Source of the DNA: Sulfitobacter sp. F26204
GTDB taxonomy: Bacteria; Pseudomonadota; Alphaproteobacteria; Rhodobacterales; Rhodobacteraceae
Length of the DNA: 64,000 nucleotides
Assembly (NCBI RefSeq): GCF_026410305.1
Contig: NZ_JAPMLQ010000002.1
Location: 124,001-188,000, forward strand
Direction: 5' to 3'
Shown here: positions 8,235-17,752 of the stretch, in pieces
Layout of the letters: every line of letters starts with the position of its first letter
Numbering within the stretch: the first letter of the stretch is position 1
Position numbers and translations under genes: made by a program
The notes under the pieces: generated by a model
What the model was told of the DNA's origin: nothing
Seen by the model: the letters and a program-made list of their open reading frames with translations, nothing else
Database searches by the model: none

Positions 8235-8855
8235 GTGACAAAACGCACCGCTGCCAAGCATAAAATTGATCGCCGTATGGGCGAAAACATCTGGGGCCGT
8301 CCAAAGTCACCAGTAAACCGCCGCGATTATGGCCCTGGCCAGCATGGTCAGCGCCGCAAGGGCAAGCTTTCCGATTTCGGTATCCAGTTGCGCGCCAAGC
8401 AGAAGCTCAAGGGCTACTACGGCGACCTGACCGAAAAACAGTTCCGCCGCATCTACAGCGAAGCTGAACGTGTCAAGGGTGATACAGGTGAAAACCTGAT
8501 CGGTCTGCTGGAGCGTCGCCTGGACGCGGTTGTTTATCGCGCCAAGTTCGTGGCAACTGTATTTGCCGCGCGTCAGTTCGTGAATCATGGCCATGTCAAG
8601 GTGAACGGCCGCAAGGTAAATATCCCGTCTTACCGCGTAAAGGAAGGTGACGTCATCGAAGTGCGTGACCGTTCCAAGCAGATGGTCGCCTTGCTCGAAG
8701 CCACTCAACTGGCCGAGCGTGACGTGCCTGATTATATCGACGCGGATCATTCCAAGATGACAGCAACCTTCACGCGCACACCTGCGCTGGGCGATGTCCC
8801 TTATCCAGTGATGATGGAACCCAACCTCGTCGTGGAATTCTACGCGAAGAACTAA
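8235..8855 (+). CDS. rpsD: 30S ribosomal protein S4
   Basis: Primary 16S rRNA-binding protein that nucleates assembly of the small-subunit body and contributes to decoding accuracy. The 206-residue protein begins [20 protein letters not shown], typical of alphaproteobacteria, without the Zn-binding cysteines of some S4 forms, and has the S4 RNA-binding domain around residues 95-160 ([27 protein letters not shown]). Translation starts at GTG, preceded by AAGGAG at 8222-8227. It stands alone rather than in the alpha operon and ends at its own terminator, as usual in this order. Confidence 0.98.
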   Translation: MTKRTAAKHKIDRRMGENIWGRPKSPVNRRDYGPGQHGQRRKGKLSDFGIQLRAKQKLKGYYGDLTEKQFRRIYSEAERVKGDTGENLIGLLERRLDAVVYRAKFVATVFAARQFVNHGHVKVNGRKVNIPSYRVKEGDVIEVRDRSKQMVALLEATQLAERDVPDYIDADHSKMTATFTRTPALGDVPYPVMMEPNLVVEFYAKN

Positions 8856-8884
8856 GTTTCTTCAGAAATTCCGACCCAATCAAG

Positions 8885-8920
8885 GGCTGCGACGGGAAAC
8901 CGCCGCAGCCTTTTGCTTTT
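8885..8920 (+). terminator. Terminator of rpsD
   Basis: GGCTGCG/CGCAGCC outer stem, one A-C mismatch, CGG/CCG inner stem and a GAAA tetraloop, followed by TTTTGCTTTT. Located 29 bp after the rpsD stop. Confidence 0.9.
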
Positions 8921-8982
8921 GTGGCTGGTGGTGGTTAGGTCACGTCGCTAAAACACGGTAAAATCGAAGACAGGACGCGAAG

Positions 8983-10083
8983 ATGACACAGATCTCCCCG
9001 CAACCGGGTATAATGGACATCACACTCTATCAAGGTGGCGCAGCAAATGTGCCAGGGCTTGAAAACGTGGTCAAACTGTCCTCGAACGAAAACCCTTTGG
9101 GGCCTTGCGACGCTGCGGCCGAGGCGTTTCGCCGCGCGTCCTATAGCCTGCACCGCTATCCGTCTTCCGATCATGCACCGCTGCGCAGGGCGATAGGCGA
9201 GGTGCTGGACCTTGACCCAGATCGTATCATCTGCGGTGCCGGATCGGATGAGATCATCGCCTTCCTCTGTCAGGCCTATGCAGGACCAGATACCGAGGTG
9301 GTCCATACCGAACACGGGTTTGGCATGTACCGGATCAACGCGCTGGCGGCAGGTGCGACACCGGTCGAAGTGAAGGAACGCGAACGCGTAACAGATGTCG
9401 ATGCCTTGCTGGCCGCCTGCACCGAAAAAACCCGTCTGGTGTTCATGGCCAATCCGAACAATCCGACCGGCACGATGATTGGTACCGCAGAGGTGGCCCG
9501 TCTGGCTGCTGGACTGCCTCAGGGCGCATTGCTGGTGCTTGATGGTGCATATGCGGAATATGTCGAAGGCTATGATGGCGGAGCGGCGCTTGTCGACTCG
9601 CGTGACAATGTGGTGATGACGCGGACTTTCTCGAAAATCCACGGTCTTGGCGGATTGCGCATCGGCTGGGGCTATGGTCCGAAACATGTGATCGACGTAC
9701 TGAACAGGGTCCGCGGACCTTTCAACGTGTCTCAGGCTGCGTTGAATGCCGCCGAGGCCGCGATCCGTGATACGGCATATCTTGCCCATTGCAGAGTCGA
9801 AAATGCGCGCTGGCGCGGGTGGATGGCCGATGCGCTCGCAGAAATCGGTGTGCCATCGGACGTGTCCTGTACCAATTTTGTGCTTGCCCGCTTTGCCAGT
9901 GCGCAAGAGGCAAGTGACTGCAATGATCACTTGACGGCGCAGGGGTTGTTGGTGCGCCCTGTTGGCAGTTACAAACTTCCCCAGTGCCTGCGCATAACTG
10001 TCGGGGACGAGGCAAGCTGTCGTCGTGTCGTTCATGTCATTCGCCAGTTCAAGGAGGGACCGGCAGATGACACAAATCTATGA
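8983..10083 (+). CDS. hisC: Histidinol-phosphate aminotransferase (HisC family)
   Basis: A PLP-dependent fold-type I aminotransferase of 366 residues. It has NPNNPTGT (157-164), Asp187 and Tyr190 for the cofactor ring, and the Schiff-base Lys218 in [12 protein letters not shown]. HisC makes histidinol phosphate, but this copy overlaps a prephenate/arogenate dehydrogenase gene, so it may act on aromatic amino-acid precursors, as broad-specificity HisC enzymes do. Overlap with tyrC is 17 bp with an AAGGAGGG site inside hisC. No other his gene is nearby. Confidence 0.9.
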   Translation: MTQISPQPGIMDITLYQGGAANVPGLENVVKLSSNENPLGPCDAAAEAFRRASYSLHRYPSSDHAPLRRAIGEVLDLDPDRIICGAGSDEIIAFLCQAYAGPDTEVVHTEHGFGMYRINALAAGATPVEVKERERVTDVDALLAACTEKTRLVFMANPNNPTGTMIGTAEVARLAAGLPQGALLVLDGAYAEYVEGYDGGAALVDSRDNVVMTRTFSKIHGLGGLRIGWGYGPKHVIDVLNRVRGPFNVSQAALNAAEAAIRDTAYLAHCRVENARWRGWMADALAEIGVPSDVSCTNFVLARFASAQEASDCNDHLTAQGLLVRPVGSYKLPQCLRITVGDEASCRRVVHVIRQFKEGPADDTNL

Positions 10084-10990
10084 CCGCGTTGCGCTTGTTG
10101 GCCTGGGGTTGATCGCATCTTCGATGTTTTGGGCGATCAAACGTGGCGGCCTTGTCGGTGAGGTCTCCGGATATGCTCGTTCGCCAGAAACACGCAGGAA
10201 AGCTCGCGAAATTGGCCTGTGTGACCGCGTTTGCGAAACCGTAACCGAAGCAGTGAAAGACGCTGATCTGGTCATCCTGTGTGTTCCGGTAGGTGTCATG
10301 GGCGCAGTCGCCGCTGAGATTGCACCGGCGTTAAAAGCGGGCGCCACCGTCAGTGATGTGGGTTCGGTCAAGGCGGATGTCATTGCGCAGGTCGGGCATG
10401 AGTTGCCGTCAAACGTACATTTTGTGCCTGCGCACCCGCTTGCCGGTACTGAGCATTCCGGCCCGGAATCCGGCTTTGCCGAACTCTTTGATAACCGTTG
10501 GACCTTGATCGTCCCGGTTGAAGGTTCGGACCCTGCCGCCATCTCGAAACTGCGCCAGCTTTGGGAGGGTATGGGGGCCAATGTCGATGAAATGGACGCG
10601 GAACACCACGATTTGGTGTTGGCCGTGACCAGCCATGCACCCCACTTGATTGCCTATACCATGGTTGGTGTGGCCGATGACCTGCGCCGCGTTACTGACA
10701 GCGAAGTAATAAAATATTCTGCGGCGGGTTTTCGCGATTTCACCCGTATTGCCGCCTCGGATCCGACCATGTGGCGCGACGTCTTTCTGTCGAACAAGGA
10801 CGCCACACTTGAGATTCTGGGGCGGTTTACCGAAGAGTTGTTTGCATTGCAAAAGGCGATACGCGACGGCGACGGTGACCACCTGCACAGCTATTTCACC
10901 CGCACGCGGGCCATTCGGCGCGGCATTATCGAGGCAGGTCAGGATACAGCAGCTGCAAACTTCGGGCGAGGTGGCGCGGCGCCGAAGTGA
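10067..10990 (+). CDS. tyrC: Prephenate/arogenate (cyclohexadienyl) dehydrogenase
   Basis: Oxidatively decarboxylates prephenate or arogenate in tyrosine synthesis, using NAD(P). The 307-residue protein has a Rossmann motif GLGLIA (12-17), the SVK segment, [14 protein letters not shown] that binds substrate, and the SHAPHLIAY helix of the C-terminal dimer domain. There is no chorismate mutase or ACT domain. The ATG at 10067 has AAGGAGGG nine bases upstream, within hisC. Its stop overlaps the GTG start of the extensin-like gene (GTGA). Substrate preference cannot be decided from sequence alone. Confidence 0.92.
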   Translation: MTQIYDRVALVGLGLIASSMFWAIKRGGLVGEVSGYARSPETRRKAREIGLCDRVCETVTEAVKDADLVILCVPVGVMGAVAAEIAPALKAGATVSDVGSVKADVIAQVGHELPSNVHFVPAHPLAGTEHSGPESGFAELFDNRWTLIVPVEGSDPAAISKLRQLWEGMGANVDEMDAEHHDLVLAVTSHAPHLIAYTMVGVADDLRRVTDSEVIKYSAAGFRDFTRIAASDPTMWRDVFLSNKDATLEILGRFTEELFALQKAIRDGDGDHLHSYFTRTRAIRRGIIEAGQDTAAANFGRGGAAPK

Positions 10991-11784
10991 TTCGACCACT
11001 CACATTCGCGGTCTTTCTGGCCACTGCACAGGGCGCTCTCGCGGCCGATCCCGCGGTATCCCTGCGACCGGTACCAAGGGGCGGGCAGGTGGCAGAACAA
11101 CCCGTGACACTGGAACCATCTGGTGCCATCGCCCAGCCTGCTCAAAGTGCCCCGCAAAAAGCCGCTAAAAACAAGGGCGGCCTGTTCTCATCACTGCGTC
11201 CCTTGTTTCGTACTAACGCGGTCGCCCGCAGGGGTCGTGCTCAAAGGCAGTTGTTGGCCAAGGGTGCCGTTTGCGGCGATGTCGCCATCCAGGGCGAGCG
11301 TTTGGGACGCGTGACCGGAAAATTGCGCGGATGTGTGATCGAGGATGCGGTGCGTGTGCGATCGGTATCCGGCATTGGCCTGAGCCAGAAATCCGTAATG
11401 GATTGTGGCACCGCATCTGCGCTCAAGACCTGGTTGGAAGGATCGGCCAAGCCGGCCCTGGCCAAGCAGGGAGGCGGATTGCGCAGCATTCGTGTGGCCG
11501 CACATTACGCTTGCCGATCGCGCAATAATCAAAAAGGGGCCAAGCTGTCGGAGCATGGCAAGGGCCGCGCCATCGACATTTCGGCATTTCGTCTGGCAAA
11601 CGGGAAAGAGATCACCGTCCTGAAAGGATGGAACGCCGGACGCTATTCCAAGGCGATGCGGCGCATGCACAAAGGCGCTTGCGGACCGTTCGGCACGGTG
11701 CTGGGACCTCATGCCAATCGTTTCCATCTGGACCATTTCCATTTTGATACAGCCCGCTACCGCTCAGGGCATTATTGCAAATAA
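10987..11784 (+). CDS. Extensin-like C-terminal domain protein (M15-type peptidase fold), exported
   Basis: A 265-residue exported protein. The N-terminus ([19 protein letters not shown]) is a signal peptide, followed by a low-complexity linker and a C-terminal extensin-like domain from about residue 95. That domain carries the metal-site pattern of D,D-peptidase relatives: SEHGKGRAIDIS (His and Asp) and a late HLDHFHFD segment. It probably acts on peptidoglycan in the periplasm; no member is well characterised. Starts at GTG overlapping tyrC by 4 bp and abuts the convergent DUF2125 gene with no spacer. Confidence 0.82.
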   Translation: MIRPLTFAVFLATAQGALAADPAVSLRPVPRGGQVAEQPVTLEPSGAIAQPAQSAPQKAAKNKGGLFSSLRPLFRTNAVARRGRAQRQLLAKGAVCGDVAIQGERLGRVTGKLRGCVIEDAVRVRSVSGIGLSQKSVMDCGTASALKTWLEGSAKPALAKQGGGLRSIRVAAHYACRSRNNQKGAKLSEHGKGRAIDISAFRLANGKEITVLKGWNAGRYSKAMRRMHKGACGPFGTVLGPHANRFHLDHFHFDTARYRSGHYCK

Positions 11785-12792
11785 CTAACGCAAAATCAGG
11801 CGCGGGGCGGGTCCCAAGGGGATGGACTCCAGAAACATGTCTCCCTGTACAAACCTGAAATCCATGTCCAGCGTCGCCGGATCACCCCCGAGGTTGGCCA
11901 TTGCATTCAACATGACCTCTGCCTGGGCCCCCATATTCTGCGAGATCAGGCCACTGCGCGTGACCAGATCAAATAGATCCCGCCAGTTTTCGACCAGAAT
12001 ACTGATCTGTCCGTCGGGAACGCCCTGTTCGTCAACACGAAGATTCCCTTGCAAACTCACCCGCACAGACCCCCATTCGGCCTTGGCCTGTTCAATCTGT
12101 ATCTCTTGCAATCGCGGGCGGTGGGTTTCCACCGTGAAACGATCAATCGGGCGATCAAGAACGGCGGTACCCTCTGCAAGGAAAACCTCAAACCCCAATG
12201 GCCAATCAAAAGGAAGACCAAGCGCAGTGCGGATCATCCCACCGGGAACCAGATGGCTCGCATCGAGCGTAAAACGATAGGTGCGTGGCGAGTTCAGTTG
12301 CATCACATCGGCGCTGAAATACTGACCCTGCATCAGATTGCCCTGTGGCAGATCCACTGTCCATGGGCCACTGCTGGCGCTCAGTTGTTCCAATTGAAGT
12401 CTGGTGCCGGGATGCAGGCCAATGGCAGCTTGTCCTTCTGTGGTGCGCAAGGTGAATGTGATACCCTTGTTGGTAAACTGCACGGGGGATCGGGGCAGAA
12501 AAACGGTGACATCGGCAGGCCAATAGGAAGGCGCATTGATCCGCAAGCTCTGTGTCGTTCCGGCAAGGCCAGAGGACGGGTTGGCAATGGCGATACCTTC
12601 AATCTCCACCTCAAACTTTGCGGGGAAACCGCGGGTCTTGAGTGATTGAATCTCGGCTTGCCAACCTTCGGCGCGGCGGTCTTGCATCCATTGGGTTATG
12701 TTCCCGGACAGGGCATTGGCGGCCAGTAGCCACCAAGCCCCCCAGACCACGGCGAGTATCGTCATACTCAAAACCAGCTTATGCACCCTCAA
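11785..12792 (-). CDS. DUF2125 domain-containing protein, membrane-anchored
   Basis: A 335-residue protein with one N-terminal membrane anchor or uncleaved signal (LVLSMTILAVVWGAWWLLA) and a large beta-rich periplasmic part, as in the alphaproteobacterial DUF2125 family. Recognisable features are WQAEIQSLKTRGFPAKFE near residue 45, the NPSSG and SYWPADV segments and the late GGDPATLDMDFRFVQGDM. The function is unknown; the fold is reminiscent of lipid- or envelope-associated beta domains, which is inference only. Its stop abuts the stop of the convergent extensin-like gene. Confidence 0.82.
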   Translation of the reverse strand: MRVHKLVLSMTILAVVWGAWWLLAANALSGNITQWMQDRRAEGWQAEIQSLKTRGFPAKFEVEIEGIAIANPSSGLAGTTQSLRINAPSYWPADVTVFLPRSPVQFTNKGITFTLRTTEGQAAIGLHPGTRLQLEQLSASSGPWTVDLPQGNLMQGQYFSADVMQLNSPRTYRFTLDASHLVPGGMIRTALGLPFDWPLGFEVFLAEGTAVLDRPIDRFTVETHRPRLQEIQIEQAKAEWGSVRVSLQGNLRVDEQGVPDGQISILVENWRDLFDLVTRSGLISQNMGAQAEVMLNAMANLGGDPATLDMDFRFVQGDMFLESIPLGPAPRLILR

Positions 12793-12853
12793 GACCCCTT
12801 TATCTCATCGCTGAGATGGGGTTTACCGATGATGGGAAAAAAGGACCAGCGTG

Positions 12854-13384
12854 ATGGCAATGTGGGTATTTGGGTATGGGTCTCTCTTGTGGAACCCCGG
12901 ATTTGAAATCGCCGAAAGCGTGGTCGCGCGGTTGCCCGGATACGCGCGATCGTTCTGCATGCGTTCGATCCATCATCGCGGCACGGAACAACAACCGGGT
13001 TTGGTGCTGGCCCTTGACGAAAAACCACAACACGCATGTACGGGCATGGCCCTGCGCGTGTGTGACGGGTGCGAAGACGAAACATTGGCCTATTTGCGTG
13101 AGCGCGAGTTGATCTCTTCTGCATATATCGAGAAAATCCTCGATGTTACCCTCGCGGATGGCCGTCAGATTCAAGCCGTCGTCTATGTGATTGACGAAAA
13201 CCATGATCAATATTGCGGTGGCCTGCCCTTGGAAGAACAGGCCCAGATCATCGCAAATGCGATTGGCAATCGTGGGCCGAATACTGAATATCTATATAAT
13301 ACGGCTGATCATTTGCGCACTGTCGGGTTACAGGATGCGGAACTGGATTGGCTGCATACCCGTGTCAAAGCGATTGCAGGATAA
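12854..13384 (+). CDS. Gamma-glutamylcyclotransferase, ChaC family
   Basis: A 176-residue cytoplasmic enzyme of the ChaC group, which cleaves glutathione to 5-oxoproline and Cys-Gly. The substrate loop VFGYGSLLW is at residues 5-13, a SIHHRGTEQQPGLVLALD block follows near 40, and the catalytic glutamate is in the LRERELISSAY segment near 85. I chose the ATG at 12854, eight bases after AAGGA; an adjacent GTG at 12851 is also possible. It stands alone between the divergent DUF2125 gene and the ExbB-like gene 75 bp downstream. Confidence 0.88.
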   Translation: MAMWVFGYGSLLWNPGFEIAESVVARLPGYARSFCMRSIHHRGTEQQPGLVLALDEKPQHACTGMALRVCDGCEDETLAYLRERELISSAYIEKILDVTLADGRQIQAVVYVIDENHDQYCGGLPLEEQAQIIANAIGNRGPNTEYLYNTADHLRTVGLQDAELDWLHTRVKAIAG

Positions 13385-13459
13385 AACCTTGGTAAACTGT
13401 GGCGTTTTCAGTGTAATCTTTGCTCAGAGCAGACAAATCGGGTCAGGAGTAACGGCCTA

Positions 13460-14674
13460 ATGGCGCAAATAGAGCGCACAGAAAGACCTCAGTTTTCCCA
13501 ACCGGTACGTCAGATTTCCCTGATGTTGATCGTGTTGGGTCTGACAGGTTTCGGCGCGTTTCTGGCGTTGCCGTCGGTGTATCCGATATTTGCGGCCAAC
13601 CCCTATTTGAATGGCGTGATCATCCTGGTGTTTTTCATCGGTGTTCTGGCCTGCTTCTACCAGGTATTCCAACTTATCGGTTCGGTGCGCTGGATCGAGA
13701 ATTTTGCCTCTGACACACCGGACCCTGAAACAGTGGCCCCGCAATTGTTGGCCCCGCTTGCATCGCTTTTGCGCACGCGCGGCGCGCGGATGCAGGTTTC
13801 TGCGACCTCGACGCGCTCCATACTGGATTCCGTTTCAACACGGATCGACGAAGCCCGCGAAATCACACGATACATCGTCAATATGTTGATTTTCCTTGGC
13901 CTTTTAGGGACTTTCTATGGGCTGGCCACAACAGTTCCTGCCGTGGTCGACACAATCCGAAGCCTTGCCCCTGCCGAGGGCGAAGATGGCGTCGACGTCT
14001 TTGGTAAACTGATGACCGGTCTCGAGGCGCAATTGGGTGGCATGGGCGTGGCCTTTGGCTCATCCTTGCTTGGGCTTGCCGGTTCATTGGTTGTCGGTTT
14101 GCTTGAATTGTTCGCAGGTCACGGTCAGAACCGCTTTTATCAGGAACTTGAAGACTGGCTCAGTTCGATCACCCGCGTCGGCTTCAGCGCAGGCGAAGAT
14201 GCGACCGGGGAACAGGCGGCCATGGCGGGTGTTCTTGATCATATGTCCGAACAGATGATCGAACAGATGGAAGGGTTGCGCGGGTTGTTCGCGCAATCCG
14301 AAACAGGACGGTCCGTTGTGGATGAAAAGCTCGGCAAACTTGCTGATGCAGTGGATCGTATGACCGAACGCATGGAAAAGGACGATACCGCAACTTCTGC
14401 GCTTGATCGGATCGCGGAGGGGCAGGAGCGCCTGATTACCACGCTTGAAGCCCATAGCAGCGATGGTATGGACGCAGAAAGCCGAATGCGCCTGCGCTCG
14501 ATAGATGTGCAGATGTTGCGGATTCTGGAAGAAATATCTGCAGGGCGTCAGGAAACGATGGCCGAACTGCGCCAGGATATCTCCCTGTTGGCCAAGGCAT
14601 TGTCCGGCCCCCGTCCCATCGTCCCCCTGCGCCGAAACCGAACCCCAGAAAATCCGGGTGGAGGGGAGCGCTAA
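13460..14674 (+). CDS. ExbB/TolQ/MotA-type proton-channel subunit with long C-terminal tail
   Basis: A 404-residue inner-membrane protein. Two N-terminal membrane segments (about 18-39 and 50-71) precede a cytoplasmic loop, then two channel helices: FLGLLGTFYGL (about 148-158) and LGGMGVAFGSSLLGLAGS (about 193-210), the ExbB/MotA pore motifs. Residues 225-404 form a mainly helical, charged cytoplasmic tail. It should form an ion-driven stator with the next gene, whose ATG directly follows its stop. Layout resembles ZorA of Zorya and flagellar MotA, but neither flagellar nor Zorya effector genes are nearby. What it drives is unknown. Confidence 0.85.
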   Translation: MAQIERTERPQFSQPVRQISLMLIVLGLTGFGAFLALPSVYPIFAANPYLNGVIILVFFIGVLACFYQVFQLIGSVRWIENFASDTPDPETVAPQLLAPLASLLRTRGARMQVSATSTRSILDSVSTRIDEAREITRYIVNMLIFLGLLGTFYGLATTVPAVVDTIRSLAPAEGEDGVDVFGKLMTGLEAQLGGMGVAFGSSLLGLAGSLVVGLLELFAGHGQNRFYQELEDWLSSITRVGFSAGEDATGEQAAMAGVLDHMSEQMIEQMEGLRGLFAQSETGRSVVDEKLGKLADAVDRMTERMEKDDTATSALDRIAEGQERLITTLEAHSSDGMDAESRMRLRSIDVQMLRILEEISAGRQETMAELRQDISLLAKALSGPRPIVPLRRNRTPENPGGGER

Positions 14675-16768
14675 ATGGCTCTTTCCCGCCGTACAGGCAC
14701 GCGGTTCCAAAGCTCGATCTGGCCTGGTTTTGTGGATGCAATGACAGGTCTGTTGCTGGTTCTGATGTTTGTCCTGACGATCTTTATGGTTGTTCAGTTT
14801 GTCCTGACAGAAAGAATTACCGGCCAGGAAACCGAGTTGAATACACTGTCCGAAGAGGTCGAGGCGCTTGCCCGCGCTCTTGGGATGGAAGAAACCGACA
14901 ATGCCCGGCTTGAGGCCCGGCTGGGTGCATTGAACGCCTCTTTGCAGTCTGTTCAAAACCAGGCCTCCGAACAGGAGGCGCTGATCGCCAGATTGACCGC
15001 ACAACGCGACAGTCAGGCAGCGGAAATCGAAGCAGCTACCGGCAAAATCACAGCATTTGAAGCGCAGGTCGCAGGATTGTTGGCCTCACGGGAACGCGAT
15101 GCTGCAGCCATCTCGCAACTTGAGTCCCGGGAGGCAGAACTTGTCAGCGATCAAGCGGCATTGAACCTTGCACTTGCGTCAGCGCGGACGGAAATAGATG
15201 CCCAGCAAGAGGCAGCACGACTGGACGCAGCGCGGCGTGAAGCACTGAATGCGCTTGTCGAAGACTTGCGGGCTGAGAATGCGCAGATTGAAACCCAGGT
15301 TGCCACGCTTCAGGGGCAAATCGAAACAAGTGCAGAGGCGCTGAATGCGAAAGAAGCCGCACGTCTGGCCGAAGCCGCCGCAGCCGAGGCATTGCGTGCC
15401 CGTTTGGCAGATGCCGATACCGAACTGACCGCGATGACCCTGGCGCTGGAAGCGCAGCGCAAAGAAGCTGAAGAGACATTGACGCTGCTGGCCGCAGCCC
15501 GTGCCGTTCAGGGCGATCTGGACGCCGAACTTGCCAGGGCCTTGATACAACTGGAAACAGCAGAACAGGCAATGCAGAGCGGCACCATAGCGAAGAACGA
15601 TCTCAGAGAGGCAAATGCAGAGATTGTGCGGCTCCAATCGGAACTACAGGCGCAACGGACAGCCGCTGAGGTGGCGGCGCAAACCGGTGCAGAGGTACAA
15701 GGTTCGCTGGTTGCTGCCCAACAGGAACTCACCCAACTGCGATCAGAACTCGCGGCTCAACGCGCCGCTGCAGAAACGGCCGCACTCACAAAATCCGAAG
15801 TCCAGGATTCGTTAGCGGGGGCACAGCAGAAATTGGCCGAACTCCGCGCAGAAGTTGCAACACAAGAAGCCGCCGTCGCTGATTTGGCCGCCGACCGCGA
15901 GACACTTCGCGCGCGTCTGGCCGCTGCTGTCGCCGCACGGCTTGCAGCCCAAACCCAGGTGGAAGACCAGAGCACGCAGGCAGACACTCAAAAGGCGCTT
16001 CTCGCCGCGGCCCGCTCTGCATTAAGCGAGGAAAAAGCCACCAGTGCAAAAGCACAACGTCAAACCGAATTGTTGAACCAGCAGGTCGCCGCTTTGCGCA
16101 TGCAATTGGGAAACCTGCAATCCCTTCTGGATGAGGCAGAAGCACGTGATCTAGCCAACCAGGTTGAACTGCAATCCTTGGGGTCGGATTTGAATACCGC
16201 ACTGGCACGTGTAGCGGCCGAGCAAAGCCGTCGGGCGAAACTGGAAGCGGCAGAACGGGCCCGGCTAGAGGCCGAGGCAAAGATCCTGAAAGCTGAAACC
16301 AAGGATCTTGAACAATACAGATCAGAGTTTTTTGGCCGGTTGCGCGATGTTCTGGGCAAACAGGAAGGTGTACGGATCGAAGGCGACCGTTTTGTGTTTT
16401 CCTCAGAGGTATTGTTTCCCCCCGGTGGCGCGGTTCTGTCGCTCGAAGGTCGAGGTGAAATTGCCAAGGTCGCCGACATCCTGCGCTCTGTCGCTGGGGA
16501 CATCCCCGAGGGGATCGACTGGGTTATTCGGGTCGACGGGCATACCGACAATGTACCGCTCTCCGGTGTTGGAGAATTTGCCGACAATTGGGAGTTGAGC
16601 CAGGCGCGGGCGTTGTCCGTGGTCAAATATATGATCAATTTTTTGGGTATCCCGCCGGACCGGTTGGCTGCAAACGGATTTGGTCAATATCAACCGGTTG
16701 CTTTGGGGGATAGTGACGCCGCACGGGCGCAGAACCGGCGGATTGAACTGAAATTCACCGAAAAATAG
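14675..16768 (+). CDS. MotB/OmpA-like stator partner with very long periplasmic coiled coil
   Basis: A 697-residue protein. One membrane segment (about 19-43) carries Asp21 at its start, where MotB, ExbD and TolR have the proton-binding aspartate. Residues 50-550 are an Ala/Glu/Gln-rich coiled coil in the periplasm, including a 35-residue tandem repeat (320-389). The C-terminus (about 575-697) is an OmpA/MotB peptidoglycan-binding domain with GHTDN near 622-626 and a final RAQNRRIEL. It begins on the base after the upstream stop. It probably reaches across the periplasm to bind the cell wall while the ExbB-like partner conducts ions. Confidence 0.85.
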   Translation: MALSRRTGTRFQSSIWPGFVDAMTGLLLVLMFVLTIFMVVQFVLTERITGQETELNTLSEEVEALARALGMEETDNARLEARLGALNASLQSVQNQASEQEALIARLTAQRDSQAAEIEAATGKITAFEAQVAGLLASRERDAAAISQLESREAELVSDQAALNLALASARTEIDAQQEAARLDAARREALNALVEDLRAENAQIETQVATLQGQIETSAEALNAKEAARLAEAAAAEALRARLADADTELTAMTLALEAQRKEAEETLTLLAAARAVQGDLDAELARALIQLETAEQAMQSGTIAKNDLREANAEIVRLQSELQAQRTAAEVAAQTGAEVQGSLVAAQQELTQLRSELAAQRAAAETAALTKSEVQDSLAGAQQKLAELRAEVATQEAAVADLAADRETLRARLAAAVAARLAAQTQVEDQSTQADTQKALLAAARSALSEEKATSAKAQRQTELLNQQVAALRMQLGNLQSLLDEAEARDLANQVELQSLGSDLNTALARVAAEQSRRAKLEAAERARLEAEAKILKAETKDLEQYRSEFFGRLRDVLGKQEGVRIEGDRFVFSSEVLFPPGGAVLSLEGRGEIAKVADILRSVAGDIPEGIDWVIRVDGHTDNVPLSGVGEFADNWELSQARALSVVKYMINFLGIPPDRLAANGFGQYQPVALGDSDAARAQNRRIELKFTEK
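15632..15841 (+). repeat. 35-residue tandem repeat inside the coiled-coil protein
   Basis: Residues 320-354 and 355-389 align without gaps: LQSELQAQRTAAE / LRSELAAQRAAAE, then EVQGSLVAAQQEL / EVQDSLAGAQQKL. A third partial copy begins LRAEVATQEAA at 15842. Five heptads per unit keeps the coiled-coil phase, so copy number could set stalk length. Confidence 0.85.
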
Positions 16769-16780
16769 CCCGAGAATAGA

Positions 16781-17752
16781 CTATTCGATGGAAATCTCGG
16801 TTTCCTGTCTGCTGATCTCGACACCGTTGCGCAGCAAGGTCGCCGTGCCGGTATAGGTGCCTGCCGGCCAGTCCTCATGACGGCGCAGACGTTTCCCGAC
16901 AGCACGAAATGCCTGTGCATGTCTGCGTTTCAACCGGCGCTCTTCGGTCAGGACCACGCCGCTGGGGCCCTTGATCTCTAACCGGACAACGTCATCCTTT
17001 TGCGTGCCAAAACTGAACCCGTAGACAACAAGCGCAGGAGCGGTCACCGACAGCGTCGTGGCCGCGGCAATGCCGGCTTTGACATCCGCATATTCCGGCA
17101 GGCTGTCGTTCAACCCGACATCGACAATGCCGCCGGGTTGGTAGGGCGGTGTTTCAGCCCAGAGACTGCTGTCGCCGGGGCTGTCACAGGTAAGCCTGCC
17201 GTCAGGATCAAAAGGATCTACCGGCTTACCCCCCTTGCGCACCGACAGATGCAGGTGCGGAAATTCCGCGCGGCCCGATAGGCCGATCTGACCCAGGATG
17301 TCGCCCGCCTTGACGCTCTGGTCGTTGCGAATGTTGATCGATCCCTGTTTCATGTGGCAATATTGGGTTTCCCACCCGCCAGGATGCACCAGCACCACGC
17401 CGTTGCCGCATTCCTTGCCTTCCATCGCGGCGGCTGTTTCCTTGCTGTATCCTGTGTCCGGCATGCCATCGCGAAAGCCACGTACGCGTCCGTCCGCAGC
17501 GGCCAGGACATTAACACCCGCTTCCATAGCCATGCGCGTGGGCAAGGCAAAATCCGTTCCTTTGTGGCCATCATAGCTAAGTGCGGCACAGTGGAAATCG
17601 CGAAAACCCTCACCGGGGTCGCGGTCCATGAATTGCTGGATATAGCAGCTGTCGCCCAGAACACAGTCAACGGGGAAGTGCAGGGTCAACCCCTCTGCCA
17701 TGGCGGTGCAGGCAAAGGGGAAAGACAGGGCCAGCAGGCCCTGCCTGATCAT
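16781..17752 (-). CDS. Exported M23 (LytM-type) metallopeptidase-domain protein
   Basis: A 323-residue exported protein with signal peptide [19 protein letters not shown]. The M23 peptidase domain spans about residues 60-195 with its zinc motifs intact: HKGTDFALP (H-x3-D) and HLHLSVRK, plus the YCHMKQGS motif. A C-terminal beta-rich region (about 230-323) follows. Likely a peptidoglycan endopeptidase or an activator of amidases. Its ATG overlaps the clpA stop by 4 bp, so it is translationally coupled to clpA although the two proteins work in different compartments. Confidence 0.88.
   Translation of the reverse strand: MIRQGLLALSFPFACTAMAEGLTLHFPVDCVLGDSCYIQQFMDRDPGEGFRDFHCAALSYDGHKGTDFALPTRMAMEAGVNVLAAADGRVRGFRDGMPDTGYSKETAAAMEGKECGNGVVLVHPGGWETQYCHMKQGSINIRNDQSVKAGDILGQIGLSGRAEFPHLHLSVRKGGKPVDPFDPDGRLTCDSPGDSSLWAETPPYQPGGIVDVGLNDSLPEYADVKAGIAAATTLSVTAPALVVYGFSFGTQKDDVVRLEIKGPSGVVLTEERRLKRRHAQAFRAVGKRLRRHEDWPAGTYTGTATLLRNGVEISRQETEISIE

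Noticed and set aside
8935..10035. Long minus-strand reading frame opposite hisC (366 codons)
   Set aside because: It is antisense to a gene with full aminotransferase motifs; its translation is Cys/His/Arg-rich and has no domain.
13460..16768. A full Zorya defense system
   Set aside because: Only ZorA/ZorB-like genes are present; the neighbours are ChaC and an M23 peptidase, with no zorC, zorD or zorE type gene.
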